A DNA stretch of 47,985 nt from JBFWRI01 sp050248995 (GCA_050248995.1 JBFWRI010000015.1:1-47985), one strand, 5' to 3'; positions 7,365 to 16,758 are shown, counted from the stretch's first letter. The notes: generated from the sequence alone by a model not told the origin. Numbers and translations: made by a program.

Positions 7365-7384
7365 ATTCAAGCTCCTGAATATGC
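7361..7384 (-). promoter_or_regulatory. Hairpin holding the ribosome-binding site in its loop
   Basis: GCATATTCA (7361-7369) and TGAATATGC (7376-7384) are a perfect 9-bp inverted repeat around a six-base loop. In the minus-strand message the loop reads GGAGCT, the Shine-Dalgarno, and the start ATG lies within the 3' arm. It could be an RNA element controlling translation or a DNA operator; sequence alone does not decide. Confidence 0.55.
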
Positions 7385-7483
7385 AGGCACCCTAGGCACC
7401 CGCCCCCTTGAAAGCAATGACAATTTCGCCACATTGACCAGCAGGATGAAGCAGGCAAGATTTCAGTATAAATAAGGATCTTA

Positions 7484-8290
7484 ATGATCGGTGTTTTTGA
7501 CAGCGGCTTCGGGGGTTTGACAGTGCACAAAGCACTGCTGGAAGCCCTGCCCAAAACCGACTTCGTTTACCTCGGTGACAACCGCAATGCACCGTATGGC
7601 ACACGCCCGCCGCTGGATGTCCTTACCCTCACCTGCGTCGGCGTCGAGCGCTTGTTTGCGCAGGGCTGTCAGCTGGTCATCATCGCCTGCAACACCGCCA
7701 GCACCGTGGCACTGCACTGGATCCAGGATGACTGGCTGCCCATGCAGCAACGCAACGACGGCATCAAGCGCAACGTGATCGGCATTGTCGCCCCTACCAT
7801 CGAAGCGGCTGTCGCCAACAACCCGGAAACGATCGGCATCTTTTGCACCGAGCGCACGGCACTGACTGAAACCTATCCGTCGGAAATCAAAAAGCGCCTG
7901 CCTGATGCGCGTGTGTACCAGCAAGCCTGCCCCGAATTGGTGCGTTTGATCGAAACCGGCGCGGCTGACGTCGATATGCGGCCGCTGGTGGAAAAGTATG
8001 TTGCTGAACTGCACGAACAAATGGGCCGCACATGGCCTGATCGCGTCATTCTGGGCTGCACGCACTATGCGCTGATCAGGCACTTGTTCACCGAAGCCCT
8101 GCCAAAGGATATTACCATTCTTGACCAGCAGGATATGGTCGGCAAAGCCACTGCCATCTACATGAAGAACCACCCCGAGTATCCCAGTATTGAAAGCGGG
8201 AAGCACCGCTATCTTTCAACCGGCACGACGCCCGAGGCCCTAAAATTCGCCGAACGCATCATGGGTAAAGTCACCGTCGAGAATGTTTAA
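7484..8290 (+). CDS. murI: Glutamate racemase
   Basis: 268 residues. It converts L-glutamate to D-glutamate for peptidoglycan. The family signatures are all there: GVFDSGFGGLTV at the N terminus, the first catalytic cysteine in ACNTAS (Cys69), and the second in ILGCTHYALI (about residue 189). AAGGA precedes the ATG. Its end overlaps the next gene by eight bases, so the two are coupled. Length and active-site residues are complete, so I expect an active enzyme. Confidence 0.96.
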   Translation: MIGVFDSGFGGLTVHKALLEALPKTDFVYLGDNRNAPYGTRPPLDVLTLTCVGVERLFAQGCQLVIIACNTASTVALHWIQDDWLPMQQRNDGIKRNVIGIVAPTIEAAVANNPETIGIFCTERTALTETYPSEIKKRLPDARVYQQACPELVRLIETGAADVDMRPLVEKYVAELHEQMGRTWPDRVILGCTHYALIRHLFTEALPKDITILDQQDMVGKATAIYMKNHPEYPSIESGKHRYLSTGTTPEALKFAERIMGKVTVENV

Positions 8291-8861
8291 GCTTGCAACA
8301 TTATTGCGCGCTACAAGCGAAAACCCGCTTGCATTGAATCATACTGTGCGCCTATATACGCCCCATACTGAAGAAAGATATCCGATGCTTATATTAGGTG
8401 ATGAAGAACTGGCCCTGCTGTCGCCCCGCGAAGCCGCTCCGCCAAGGCCCTTTGTTGCAACACACAAGTTTGTGCGCGCAGACAAAATCACGGTAACGAC
8501 AACAGTGTTGCATATGGATGGCTATATTCCTTCATGCAAAGATGTTGCTGAAGAACACACCATCAATGTGTGGCAGGATGCCTATGGCGAATTTAATGTT
8601 GATCCCGCCACCAACCCCCTTCTCATCGAAAACCGCGCTGAACATCGTCAATGCCTCTGCGACATGTACGGAACCGACCAAGGCACACAAATTGATGCCA
8701 AAGAAAACCTCAGCGCAATTCTGGCAGCAAAGGCCCGCGAAAAATCTTTCCAGACACGCATCGTTGATTACCCAAATGCAGTCATCCGCCTTGAAAGAAG
8801 AAACCCACGCGCAGGCAGATATCCTCTCAGTGATTTTCCGTCCGAATACGACAATATCTAA
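8283..8861 (+). CDS. Hypothetical protein, 192 residues
   Basis: Unrecognised soluble protein. The ATG at 8283 overlaps the end of murI and has only a weak ribosome-binding site; an in-frame ATG at 8385 is an alternative start giving 158 residues. It contains a single CLCDMYG cysteine pair and an Arg-rich C terminus. Position suggests co-expression with murI, but nothing in it points to cell-wall work. Confidence 0.55.
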   Translation: MFKLATLLRATSENPLALNHTVRLYTPHTEERYPMLILGDEELALLSPREAAPPRPFVATHKFVRADKITVTTTVLHMDGYIPSCKDVAEEHTINVWQDAYGEFNVDPATNPLLIENRAEHRQCLCDMYGTDQGTQIDAKENLSAILAAKAREKSFQTRIVDYPNAVIRLERRNPRAGRYPLSDFPSEYDNI

Positions 8862-8913
8862 TCTGCTGCGAAATTTGTCACATATTTAAGGCCCTGTATT
8901 ACGGAGAAGAAAA

Positions 8914-9354
8914 ATGAAAGTTATGCTTGGCGCTCTTGGTGGTGCTGTTGCTTTAGCAGCCGCCCAATTTGGTATCGAACACAGCTCGCTTAACCATCAC
9001 AACCTTATTGAACCGCAGCTCTCTGTTGCCGCGAACGCAACGCGTACGATTTACACAGTATGTCCTGATATTAACGCATGCGAACAAGAGACTCTTTTCC
9101 AGGCCGTTCGGGATGCAGATACCGGACCTGTTCGGTACGCTGGCGTCGTTCGCGTAGAAAATGGCCACCTGTACTTTGACTTTGGGCAAGGCTGCACTTT
9201 TGAATCCATCAGTGCAGAAAATGGCGTTAGCGTTTCTTATCGCTGTCCATCACAAGGCGATTTCTTCGGGTTGACCGATCTAACAGGCGCCCAGTTGATA
9301 GCCCCAACGCGCAGCAATCAACTGCCGCCTGTGCAGGTAATGCCGCACGCCTAA
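8914..9354 (+). CDS. Hypothetical exported protein, 146 residues
   Basis: The N terminus MKVMLGALGGAVALAAAQFG has a short positive end and a hydrophobic core, so it looks like a signal peptide or membrane anchor. The rest is polar with four cysteines (CPDINAC, GCTF, RCPS) that could form disulfides in the periplasm. GGAGAAG precedes the ATG. It follows the previous gene by 52 bases and converges with the Hsp70-like gene, overlapping its last four bases. No family recognised. Confidence 0.6.
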   Translation: MKVMLGALGGAVALAAAQFGIEHSSLNHHNLIEPQLSVAANATRTIYTVCPDINACEQETLFQAVRDADTGPVRYAGVVRVENGHLYFDFGQGCTFESISAENGVSVSYRCPSQGDFFGLTDLTGAQLIAPTRSNQLPPVQVMPHA

Positions 9355-11690
9355 CCCTGCGCGATACTTGCCAGATCAGCTGTTGAATCCGATGCACCCA
9401 GTGTAATGCGTGCGGTCAGAATCTTGTTCATCACCGCCTGCAGCTTGCTGGAATCATCGCCCGTCATCGCCTTTTCGGCTTCCTGCAGCAGTTCGGCATA
9501 TTCTTCGGCATCGGGGAACAGGTAAGCTTCGCGCTTCACGCGCTCGTACCAGTTCTGCACATATATGGTATCACGCCATGCCGAGGCGAAGAAGATCCGG
9601 CGCAGTTCGGTCAGCTTGCGTTCGGCCTTGTACCAGTCGGCACTGGAAACGCCGCCGTCTTTCATCACGCCGATATTGTTTTCCTTCAAAGCGTCGGCCC
9701 GCTGGGCGGCGCTGGTGGCGATGATATCCTGCACGGCACGCACGCCGGCTTCGAATTCCGTTACCTCGTCAATCGTCGCAAAACCGCGCGCCACGCGGTT
9801 AAACGCGGCCACCATCTTGCCAAGGCGACGCTGCAGCACGCTGGCTGCATACTTGCGGGCCAGCCGCGCGATATCCTGCCGGATGAAGCGCGCTTCCTCG
9901 CTGACCTGGCGCAACAATTCAGGGTCGCCATTTGCCTCACCCAGTGTGCTGCGCTGTTCGGCCAGGCGGTGCTTCAGCAAATCCAGTTCACGCGTGCCCA
10001 TCGGGCCGATGGCCGCCACGACATCCGAAAGCTCTTCTTCGCCCTGTGTCAGCACAGCGTCAGCAAAGGCAATAGCCGTATCGCCGGCGTAACTGCGCTC
10101 GCCTTCCTGTGGCGCATAAAAGCGCGGTGTCGGCAACTCGGCCGTCGGCAGCTTCACAGTCGCGGTCAAAATGCCGCTGTCGTTCATATGCCATTTGAAC
10201 ACGATCTTGTCGCCAATCACCACGTTGGTGCCGGCCGGCAGGTCTTCGGCGCCAAGGCGGAACGCGCCCACACACAGGTTCAGTTCCAAACGCTCGGGGA
10301 ATTCCAGCTGAAAAATCTCGAACGACAAATAGCCCGGCATCGATGCCGTCAGTGATTCCGCTGCCACAAAATTGGCCTCGCCCTGCGCCGGCAGCGGGAT
10401 TCCGGCTTCCAGAATAGGTACAAGGATATTCTGCGCGTCATCGCCCTCGCCCTGGCGCACCTTGATGGCAATGGTCTTGGCAGCCGGGATGGTAATGGTC
10501 TGCGCAACCTTCTTTTCAACGACGTCGGCCGGCTTCGCTTCCTCGATCTTGTTGCTGCCGACCGTCTGCGTGGTGGTAATCGTCACCGTCGCGCCTGCCT
10601 GATGGGCTGCATAGTACGCCGCACCTGCCGCAACGGTTGTTAGCGGGTCGAGCGATAAATCCGCTTCGATGCCCAGTTCACGGCTGACGCGGCTGCGCAC
10701 TAACGGAATCTTGCTGGGGCCGCCGATGAACACCAGACGGTTGATATCGCCGGCCTTCAACCCCTGATCTTCCAGCAGCTGCTGCGCCACGGTGATGGTA
10801 CGCGCCACCGTATCACCGATTAGTTTTTCGAATTCAGCACGCTGCAGCCGCACATCAAGGAAAATCGGGTTACCCTTGGTATCTTCGGTGCGCACTTCGT
10901 CATCCGACGCGAAGATGCTGGTGTTATCACGCGATGAAAGGTCGATCTTGGCCTTTTCCGCCGCTAGTAAGCACACGCGCTGCAAGCGCTTATATTTAGC
11001 GTCGCGCGCAAAGCCGTCGGGCAGCGCAAAATTCTCATACAGCCACGGATGGATGATTTCCTGCACGATTTTGCGGTCAAGGTCGCGGCCGCCCAGCATG
11101 TTGATGCCTTGGTTGGCAACAATCTTGATGTCGCCTTTCTCGGCGCGGGCCAATGCCAAATCAAACGTACCGCCACCAAGATCATAGATAAGATACTGCC
11201 CGTCAGTCACATTCCCCTGCGCGGCGGCGATTGCGGCCGCCACGGGCTCCTGCAGCAGCTTCACGCTGGTCAGCCCGGCCCGTTCGGCGGCGCGCAGCGT
11301 TGCTTCGCTTTGCATCTGGTTGAACGCCGCCGGAATAGTGATAACGACCTGCTGGAATTCGCTTTTGCCTGTTTCTGTTGTCGCCTGCCCCAGCAGCTGT
11401 TTGATGATGTCGCCGCTGCATTCCTCGGGCGTCAGCTTTACGCCTGCGCCGGGCAGCTCGATCGGCGTTGCGGTGCCCATCAGGCGCTTGAAGCCCGTCG
11501 CCACGCTGTCGGGATTTAGAAGCGATTGTTCCAGCGCCCGGCGGCCATACAGGCGCGAACCGCGCTTATCGACATAAATCGCGCTGGGCAGCGTGTCGCC
11601 GCCATCACTGGTTTTGAACAGGCGCAACTGGCCATCCACGATGCCGCAGACGACGCTGTTACTGGTGCCAAGGTCTATGCCGAGAAACAT
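9351..11690 (-). CDS. Divergent Hsp70-family protein (DnaK-like ATPase)
   Basis: 779 residues, longer than DnaK (about 640). The ATPase domain (about 1-365) is clear: phosphate-1 GIDLGTSNS (4-12), phosphate-2 YDLGGGTFDLAL (169-180), and adenosine motif VFIGGPSKIPLV (320-331). The part after it keeps a weak beta-type substrate domain with VVIGDKIVFKWHMNDSGIL, then about 250 residues of charged, probably alpha-helical tail unlike the DnaK lid; the EEVD-like end is missing. It is thus not the housekeeping dnaK, and no dnaJ or grpE is near. It is last of a minus operon with a hydrolase, MarR regulator and acetyltransferase. Its client is unknown. Confidence 0.85.
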   Translation of the reverse strand: MFLGIDLGTSNSVVCGIVDGQLRLFKTSDGGDTLPSAIYVDKRGSRLYGRRALEQSLLNPDSVATGFKRLMGTATPIELPGAGVKLTPEECSGDIIKQLLGQATTETGKSEFQQVVITIPAAFNQMQSEATLRAAERAGLTSVKLLQEPVAAAIAAAQGNVTDGQYLIYDLGGGTFDLALARAEKGDIKIVANQGINMLGGRDLDRKIVQEIIHPWLYENFALPDGFARDAKYKRLQRVCLLAAEKAKIDLSSRDNTSIFASDDEVRTEDTKGNPIFLDVRLQRAEFEKLIGDTVARTITVAQQLLEDQGLKAGDINRLVFIGGPSKIPLVRSRVSRELGIEADLSLDPLTTVAAGAAYYAAHQAGATVTITTTQTVGSNKIEEAKPADVVEKKVAQTITIPAAKTIAIKVRQGEGDDAQNILVPILEAGIPLPAQGEANFVAAESLTASMPGYLSFEIFQLEFPERLELNLCVGAFRLGAEDLPAGTNVVIGDKIVFKWHMNDSGILTATVKLPTAELPTPRFYAPQEGERSYAGDTAIAFADAVLTQGEEELSDVVAAIGPMGTRELDLLKHRLAEQRSTLGEANGDPELLRQVSEEARFIRQDIARLARKYAASVLQRRLGKMVAAFNRVARGFATIDEVTEFEAGVRAVQDIIATSAAQRADALKENNIGVMKDGGVSSADWYKAERKLTELRRIFFASAWRDTIYVQNWYERVKREAYLFPDAEEYAELLQEAEKAMTGDDSSKLQAVMNKILTARITLGASDSTADLASIAQG

Positions 11691-11732
11691 CCAGCCTTTA
11701 TAGGGTTATTTGGTGAAAGTGACAGCACAAAA

Positions 11733-12233
11733 TCACTTTTTAAGAGGTGTTAAGTCCAGCGCGTAATGCAGCACGCGCGCGCCGCCTGGGTAATATTGCG
11801 TATTGAATTCTTCATAGTCGAATGCGAACCCCGCCTTCTTCATCATGGCTTCCGACAGACTATTGCTGGCTTCATGGCAATTTAACATTGTGATGGCCGT
11901 GGGATGTTCAATGGCTTTTTCCATAATTGCTTTCATAAGCGCCCGCCCCGCACCTTTACCGCGTGCTGCTGGCACAACGTACAACGACGTAAACTCCAGC
12001 GTTTGGGGATCGACAACTTTAAAAGCACCGAAACCAACCATGGCGGCTCCTTCGAAAGCGCCCACAAAATACGATTCAGGCTTGTCCAGCTTGCTGCGCC
12101 ATTCGGCTTCGCCCCATGCGGCTTCCTGCGGGCGCGTGCCGACAAAATGCGCTTCGTCTGTGGTGTATTTCTGGCGCAGGGGAACAAACAGTTGCCAGTC
12201 ATCGCCATTTATCTGGCGTATCATAACTGGCAT
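11733..12233 (-). CDS. GNAT-family N-acetyltransferase
   Basis: 166 residues. The acetyl-CoA-binding motif A is visible as LYVVPAARGKGAGRALM (about 84-100), followed by a conserved Asn/Glu-containing segment (NCHEASNSLSEAMMKKAGF) typical of motif B. Such enzymes transfer acetyl groups to amines of small molecules or proteins; the substrate is not evident. The start shares a base with the stop of the MarR gene (TAATG), a coupled arrangement. Confidence 0.85.
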   Translation of the reverse strand: MPVMIRQINGDDWQLFVPLRQKYTTDEAHFVGTRPQEAAWGEAEWRSKLDKPESYFVGAFEGAAMVGFGAFKVVDPQTLEFTSLYVVPAARGKGAGRALMKAIMEKAIEHPTAITMLNCHEASNSLSEAMMKKAGFAFDYEEFNTQYYPGGARVLHYALDLTPLKK

Positions 12234-12694
12234 TAAACGCCCTGCGTCAGCGCGACGGTCCAGAACCGTTCAATCTTCTTCAGTGTGTCGTTCATTTGCT
12301 TCAGGTCGCCGTCGGCAATCTGGAAATTACCGAGCGCCCCCACATGGCTGTCGAAAGCAGCCCCCATCAGCGCGCCCAGCTTCTGCGCCTTATCGGTCAG
12401 CTTCAGGCGGATAGCGCGCTTATCGTGCATGCTGCGCTCCTGCGTCAGGTAACCGGTTTCGACCAGCTTCTTGACGTTATAGGAAACGTTCGAGCCAAGG
12501 TAATAACCGCGCAGCGTCAGTTCGCCCACCGTCAGGTCTTCGTCACCGATGGAATACAGGATCATCGCCTGCACGTTGTTCACATCCTGAATGCTGTTCT
12601 TTTCCAGCACCACCTTCACCACATCCAGAAAGTGGCGGTGCAAACGCTCGATTAGCGAGAACGATTCATAATAAGGATGGGCGTTTCCATGCAT
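12233..12694 (-). CDS. MarR-family winged-helix regulator, LdtR-like
   Basis: 153 residues from the ATG at 12694 (a TTG two codons upstream is also open). The segment ELTLRGYYLGSNVSYNVKK followed by LVETGYLTQERSMHDKRAI is a winged helix-turn-helix and wing. From memory it resembles LdtR, a MarR-type regulator of Rhizobiales and Liberibacter linked to L,D-transpeptidase expression and osmotic stress. No L,D-transpeptidase gene is in this window. It lies between a hydrolase gene (about 20 bases upstream) and the acetyltransferase (TAATG overlap). Confidence 0.75.
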   Translation of the reverse strand: MHGNAHPYYESFSLIERLHRHFLDVVKVVLEKNSIQDVNNVQAMILYSIGDEDLTVGELTLRGYYLGSNVSYNVKKLVETGYLTQERSMHDKRAIRLKLTDKAQKLGALMGAAFDSHVGALGNFQIADGDLKQMNDTLKKIERFWTVALTQGV

Positions 12695-12713
12695 ATTCAA
12701 AAGCTACAACGGC

Positions 12714-13667
12714 CTAGCGGGTCCGTCGAGCCTGAATCAGCGCTTTCCAGCCTGCCCGTGCCAGCCGGCCATACCCTTTCAGGATATCAATCACGGCGGG
12801 CGGCTCTGCCGGGGTACCGCTGATAAAACCGGCCACAACAGGTATCCTTTCGGCAACCGTCAGGCTGGGCGCATGGCCGCATCCGCGGAATTCCACCAGC
12901 TGTGTCGACGGCCGCAGCGCCATCGCTACGGCAATATCATGCGGCAGCAAATCGGATTCCGCTCCGCGCAACAGAAGAACCGGCATCGGTTGCGCGCTCC
13001 AGAGCGGCAACAAATTCACGTCCGTCAAAGGAGATGCGGCCAGCGCGGTGATGATCGACGGATCGTATGCCAGTGAATAGCCACCCGGGATTTCCTGTAG
13101 CGATATGCGCGTAAAGTATTTCCAGTCTTCGTCGCGCGCGATACCGAACGCCGCATAAGCTTTCCGGCAATGCGCTTCGGCATCTTCCAGTGTGGCGAAT
13201 ACCGGCGGCGGCTTGTCGGCATACGCAACAATACGTTCCAGCGACGCTTTGGGGATGAAAGTACCGACATCGTTCAGCACCAGCCGGCTAATAAGGCGCG
13301 GATGTTTTGCGGCTATCATCATGCCCAGCACGCCGCCCATGGATGTGCCAACCCATGCGATATCACGCAGCTTCTCACGCTCGATCAGCGCCATCAGGTC
13401 GGCCGCATAGGTGGCATAATTATAAAGCGCGGGCTCGGTCAGGCGGTCGCTTTTGCCGCGGCCCACGATATCCGGCGCGATCACCTGGTAGCCAGCCGCT
13501 GTCAGTACGGCCGCGAGCCGCTCAAAATCATAGCTGTTGCGCGTCAGGCCATGCACGCACAGCACCGTACCCGTGAATTGTGCTGTATCGGGCAGCCAGC
13601 GCTGGAAGTGCATTATATGCGTTCCGGCGACCGAACGACAGGTAATTGCGTCCCAGTTGCTTAACAT
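12714..13667 (-). CDS. Alpha/beta-hydrolase
   Basis: 317 residues from the ATG at 13667; the frame is open to a GTG at 13718 but homologous proteins of this kind begin close to the pattern found here (RSVAGTHIMHFQRWLP). The oxyanion HG is in LCVHGLTRNSYDF, the nucleophile elbow is GTSMGG, and the catalytic His is in GCGHAPSLTV. These belong to broad esterase/epoxide-hydrolase/lactonase-like families; the substrate cannot be read off. Head gene of the operon with the MarR regulator, acetyltransferase and Hsp70-like protein. No strong ribosome-binding site was found. Confidence 0.85.
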   Translation of the reverse strand: MLSNWDAITCRSVAGTHIMHFQRWLPDTAQFTGTVLCVHGLTRNSYDFERLAAVLTAAGYQVIAPDIVGRGKSDRLTEPALYNYATYAADLMALIEREKLRDIAWVGTSMGGVLGMMIAAKHPRLISRLVLNDVGTFIPKASLERIVAYADKPPPVFATLEDAEAHCRKAYAAFGIARDEDWKYFTRISLQEIPGGYSLAYDPSIITALAASPLTDVNLLPLWSAQPMPVLLLRGAESDLLPHDIAVAMALRPSTQLVEFRGCGHAPSLTVAERIPVVAGFISGTPAEPPAVIDILKGYGRLARAGWKALIQARRTR

Positions 13668-13772
13668 GAGGTTAAACTTAGATTGAATCTGTTGAATCAA
13701 TAAGACTTTTTTTAACACTGGCTGTTATTGTGGTCGCTTGTCATAACCGCAAATTCAGGCGACCCTTACAGC

Positions 13773-14180
13773 ATGCAAGAACGTACGTTTTTCAGCATCT
13801 TTCAGACCCTGTTTTTTGTAACGGGGATCCCGTTCGCGCTCATCCTGTGGGGCATGCTCGACCTGCCGTGGCACCGGGCCGTCATCGTCGCGATTGTCGC
13901 CGGTATCGTCATCGGCATGGGCTTTGCCTTCTTCGTACGCGGTTCCGAGGTTTCCTTTGCATCCGACCCCAACACAGATTTCGGTGTGCGCATCGCCGCC
14001 ATGTTGTTCGAGATGGGTTACAAGAAAGAACATCATTTTCACCGCACCACGACCTACCAGCCGACGTGGCGCTCGGGTTTGTTTGCAGACCGGATGATTG
14101 TGAACCTGCACGACCATGAAGTGATGCTGTGCGGTCCCAAGATGCACGTCGACAAGATTACGCGGCATCTGGGCGTTTAA
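13773..14180 (+). CDS. Small inner-membrane protein, unknown function
   Basis: 135 residues from the ATG at 13773. Two predicted membrane helices, about 5-30 (FFSIFQTLFFVTGIPFALIL) and 33-55, precede a cytosolic domain of about 80 residues with HDHEVMLCGPKMHVDKITRHL at its end. An in-frame ATG upstream at 13728 is also open, but the shorter form begins naturally at the first helix. Neither start has a clear ribosome-binding site. It is divergent from the hydrolase gene and 40 bases ahead of the penicillin acylase gene. Confidence 0.6.
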   Translation: MQERTFFSIFQTLFFVTGIPFALILWGMLDLPWHRAVIVAIVAGIVIGMGFAFFVRGSEVSFASDPNTDFGVRIAAMLFEMGYKKEHHFHRTTTYQPTWRSGLFADRMIVNLHDHEVMLCGPKMHVDKITRHLGV

Positions 14181-14220
14181 TACGCCGTATTCATCCCCGG
14201 CTTTTTTCTGCTAACCTGAT

Positions 14221-16632
14221 ATGGCTATGGCCGAACCGCTTTCCGTGCGCGTCAAAACAGCCGCCCTTGTCGTGCTGGCGGGCGTCCTTGGCTTACTGGT
14301 GCTGGTCCTTCTATGGAGCTATGGCACCCTGCCACGGCAATTCGGCAGCACAAAACTGAAAACGCTGTCGCACGATGTTGATATTATCCGCGACGATTAC
14401 GGCGTGCCGCATATCTTCGCACAAAGCGCCAACGATGCGTATGCGGCGCTTGGTTTCGTGCACGCGCAAGACCGCCTGTTCCAGATGGATATGATGCGGC
14501 GGGCCGGCGCGGGCCGCCTGAGCGAGGTTATCGGCGAACCGACGCTGAAAACCGACCGCCTGTTTCGCACGCTTGGCCTGTACTCTGCCGCTGCCGACAG
14601 TTTCGCTGCACTGGGCCACCCGGTACGCGCGGCGCTACAGGCCTATGCCAGCGGCGTCAACGCCTTTATCGCACAAAACGACCTACCGCTTGAATTCCGC
14701 CTGCTCGGCTACACGCCCGAGGCATGGAAACCCGCCGACAGCCTGGTGTGGCTGAAACTGATGGCCTTCACGCTGGGCGGCAGCTGGCGCGACGAAATCA
14801 CGGCCGCGCAGCTGGCGCAACACATCAGCGTACCACAAGTCGCGGCGTTGATGGGATGGAGTATATCACCTAAGCGGGGGCCGGTTGCGCCCAGCGCAGA
14901 GGATACCCGCCAAAAAGTTGACTGGAATGAACTGGCCGCCGCCCTGCCGCCGCATGGCCCGCGCAGCGCATCGAACGGCTGGGTTGTGAATGGCCGCATG
15001 ACAGCGAGCGGTAAACCGCAGTTGGCGAATGATCCGCATCTTGGCCTCAGCACGCCTATCCTGTGGTATCTGGCGCGGATTGTCGCGCCAGATGTGAACG
15101 TCACGGGCGCCACCGCTCCTGGATTCCCGTTTCATGTGCTGGGCCAGAACAACGAACTGGCATGGGGCATCACATCTACCAACGCCGACACGGCCGACCT
15201 GTTTGTTGAAAAAGTCACCGGCGACAGCACTTATCTTTCACCCTTTGGTGAAGAAGAATTCGTGACCTACAACGAGGTCATCAAGATCAAAGGCAAACCC
15301 GACGAACACCTGACGGTACGCCTCAGCCGCCATGGACCGGTCATCAGCGGCGTTGAAAAACATGCCGCCAAGCTGGCCGCAAACGACCGGGTTATCAGCC
15401 TGTTGTCGACCATGACCCGCGGCGACGACACCAGCGCCGAAGCCCTGTATTTATTAAACCGCGCGCGCACGCCTTATGAGGTAGAACGCGCCACGAACTA
15501 TGTGCAGGCGCCCGTGCAAAACCTGATGTTCGCCGACCGGCGCGGGAACATCGGCCTGCGCGTCGTTGGCAGCATACCCGTACGCCGCAACAGCCTTGGC
15601 GTGCTGCCGGGCGACGGCACCTTGAATACCGGCGACTGGGTCAGCGCCATCCCGCGCTTGTCACTGCCGCGCTGGATCAACCCGTCACGCGGCTGGCTGT
15701 CGAACGCGAATGAAGCCATCGCGCCGGCACGGTATCCCCACCTGATCACAGCCCTGTGGATGCAACCCTACCGCGCCATGCGCCTGCAGCAACTTCTGGG
15801 TGGCGCGGCGCCGGGATCACTGACGCATGATGTGCATGCGGCGTGGCAGAACGATGATGTGTCGGTGCCGTCCCTATGGTTGCGTGATAGCACGCTGGCG
15901 CTCTTGCCTGTTGCCACGAACGAAACAGACCGGCAGGCGCGCGACATTCTAAAGGCATGGAACGGCCATATGGCGCTGGATGCCGCCGCCCCCGTTGTCC
16001 TTGCCTATCTTGAAGATGAACTTCTGTCCGCGCTGTTGGCTGATGAACTGGGCGATGCCGTCAACACGCTACGTCCCGTGCAACCACGTGTTCTGGTGAA
16101 TGCGCTGAATGACAAAGTTACGAACTGGTGCGACAACAGCAGCACAAAGGAAACTGAAACCTGCGCCGACATCGTCACCACCGCGTGGCAGGCCGCGTTG
16201 GAACGCACCATTGCGCAACATGGCGCGCCGGACACATGGGCATGGGGCCATGTGAATATCGCACCGCTTGAAAACAAGTTCTGGCAGAACATTCCCGTCA
16301 TCGGCGCATGGGTTGATCAGGCCACACCGGTCAGCGGTGGCAACCACACCCTGAAGCGCGCGGGAAAAAGCGATCATGATGATTCAGGGAATCTGTTCGG
16401 TGTCGACCACGCGGCTGGTTATCGCGGCATCTATACGGCGGGCGATCCCGAAAACGGTCGCTACATCATCAGCACCGGCCAGTCGGGCAGCATCCTTTCT
16501 CCCGATTATGCCAATCAGGTGCGTCTGTGGGCCGATGGCGGCAGCCTGGGTATAAAAGGTTCGCTAAGTGAACTGGATCGGCAGCACCCTAGGTATCTGA
16601 CGCTAATTGCATCTGAACATGAGGAAAATTGA
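14221..16632 (+). CDS. Penicillin acylase-family N-terminal nucleophile hydrolase
   Basis: 803 residues. An N-terminal hydrophobic segment (about 12-34) could be a signal or anchor. The precursor layout of penicillin/AHL acylases is clear: an alpha chain with DDYGVPHIFA and HAQDRLFQMDMMRR, a linker (about 220-248), and a beta chain starting at Ser251 in SNGWVVNG, the residue that becomes the nucleophile after self-cleavage. Later HGPV and GNHTLKRAG-type segments also fit. Members hydrolyse amide bonds of penicillins, acyl-homoserine lactones or lipopeptides. Because this chromosome also carries luxI and luxR, AHL degradation is possible but unproven. The stop is followed by a 126-base gap before motA. 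Confidence 0.9.
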   Translation: MAMAEPLSVRVKTAALVVLAGVLGLLVLVLLWSYGTLPRQFGSTKLKTLSHDVDIIRDDYGVPHIFAQSANDAYAALGFVHAQDRLFQMDMMRRAGAGRLSEVIGEPTLKTDRLFRTLGLYSAAADSFAALGHPVRAALQAYASGVNAFIAQNDLPLEFRLLGYTPEAWKPADSLVWLKLMAFTLGGSWRDEITAAQLAQHISVPQVAALMGWSISPKRGPVAPSAEDTRQKVDWNELAAALPPHGPRSASNGWVVNGRMTASGKPQLANDPHLGLSTPILWYLARIVAPDVNVTGATAPGFPFHVLGQNNELAWGITSTNADTADLFVEKVTGDSTYLSPFGEEEFVTYNEVIKIKGKPDEHLTVRLSRHGPVISGVEKHAAKLAANDRVISLLSTMTRGDDTSAEALYLLNRARTPYEVERATNYVQAPVQNLMFADRRGNIGLRVVGSIPVRRNSLGVLPGDGTLNTGDWVSAIPRLSLPRWINPSRGWLSNANEAIAPARYPHLITALWMQPYRAMRLQQLLGGAAPGSLTHDVHAAWQNDDVSVPSLWLRDSTLALLPVATNETDRQARDILKAWNGHMALDAAAPVVLAYLEDELLSALLADELGDAVNTLRPVQPRVLVNALNDKVTNWCDNSSTKETETCADIVTTAWQAALERTIAQHGAPDTWAWGHVNIAPLENKFWQNIPVIGAWVDQATPVSGGNHTLKRAGKSDHDDSGNLFGVDHAAGYRGIYTAGDPENGRYIISTGQSGSILSPDYANQVRLWADGGSLGIKGSLSELDRQHPRYLTLIASEHEEN

Positions 16633-16758
16633 ACACATTCGCAGGCGGAACAACACGCTTTGCATCGTAACACTCCATAAACTTTCGAATGGCAAGGTGG
16701 ACTAGGCAGGTTAACGAACACTTTGTACGTTTAATCAAGCTTTTAAGCGGCGGAGCGC

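Noticed and set aside
7481..8206. A 241-residue minus-strand frame opposite murI
   Set aside because: murI is complete with both catalytic cysteines on the other strand; the shadow has no ribosome-binding site or domain.
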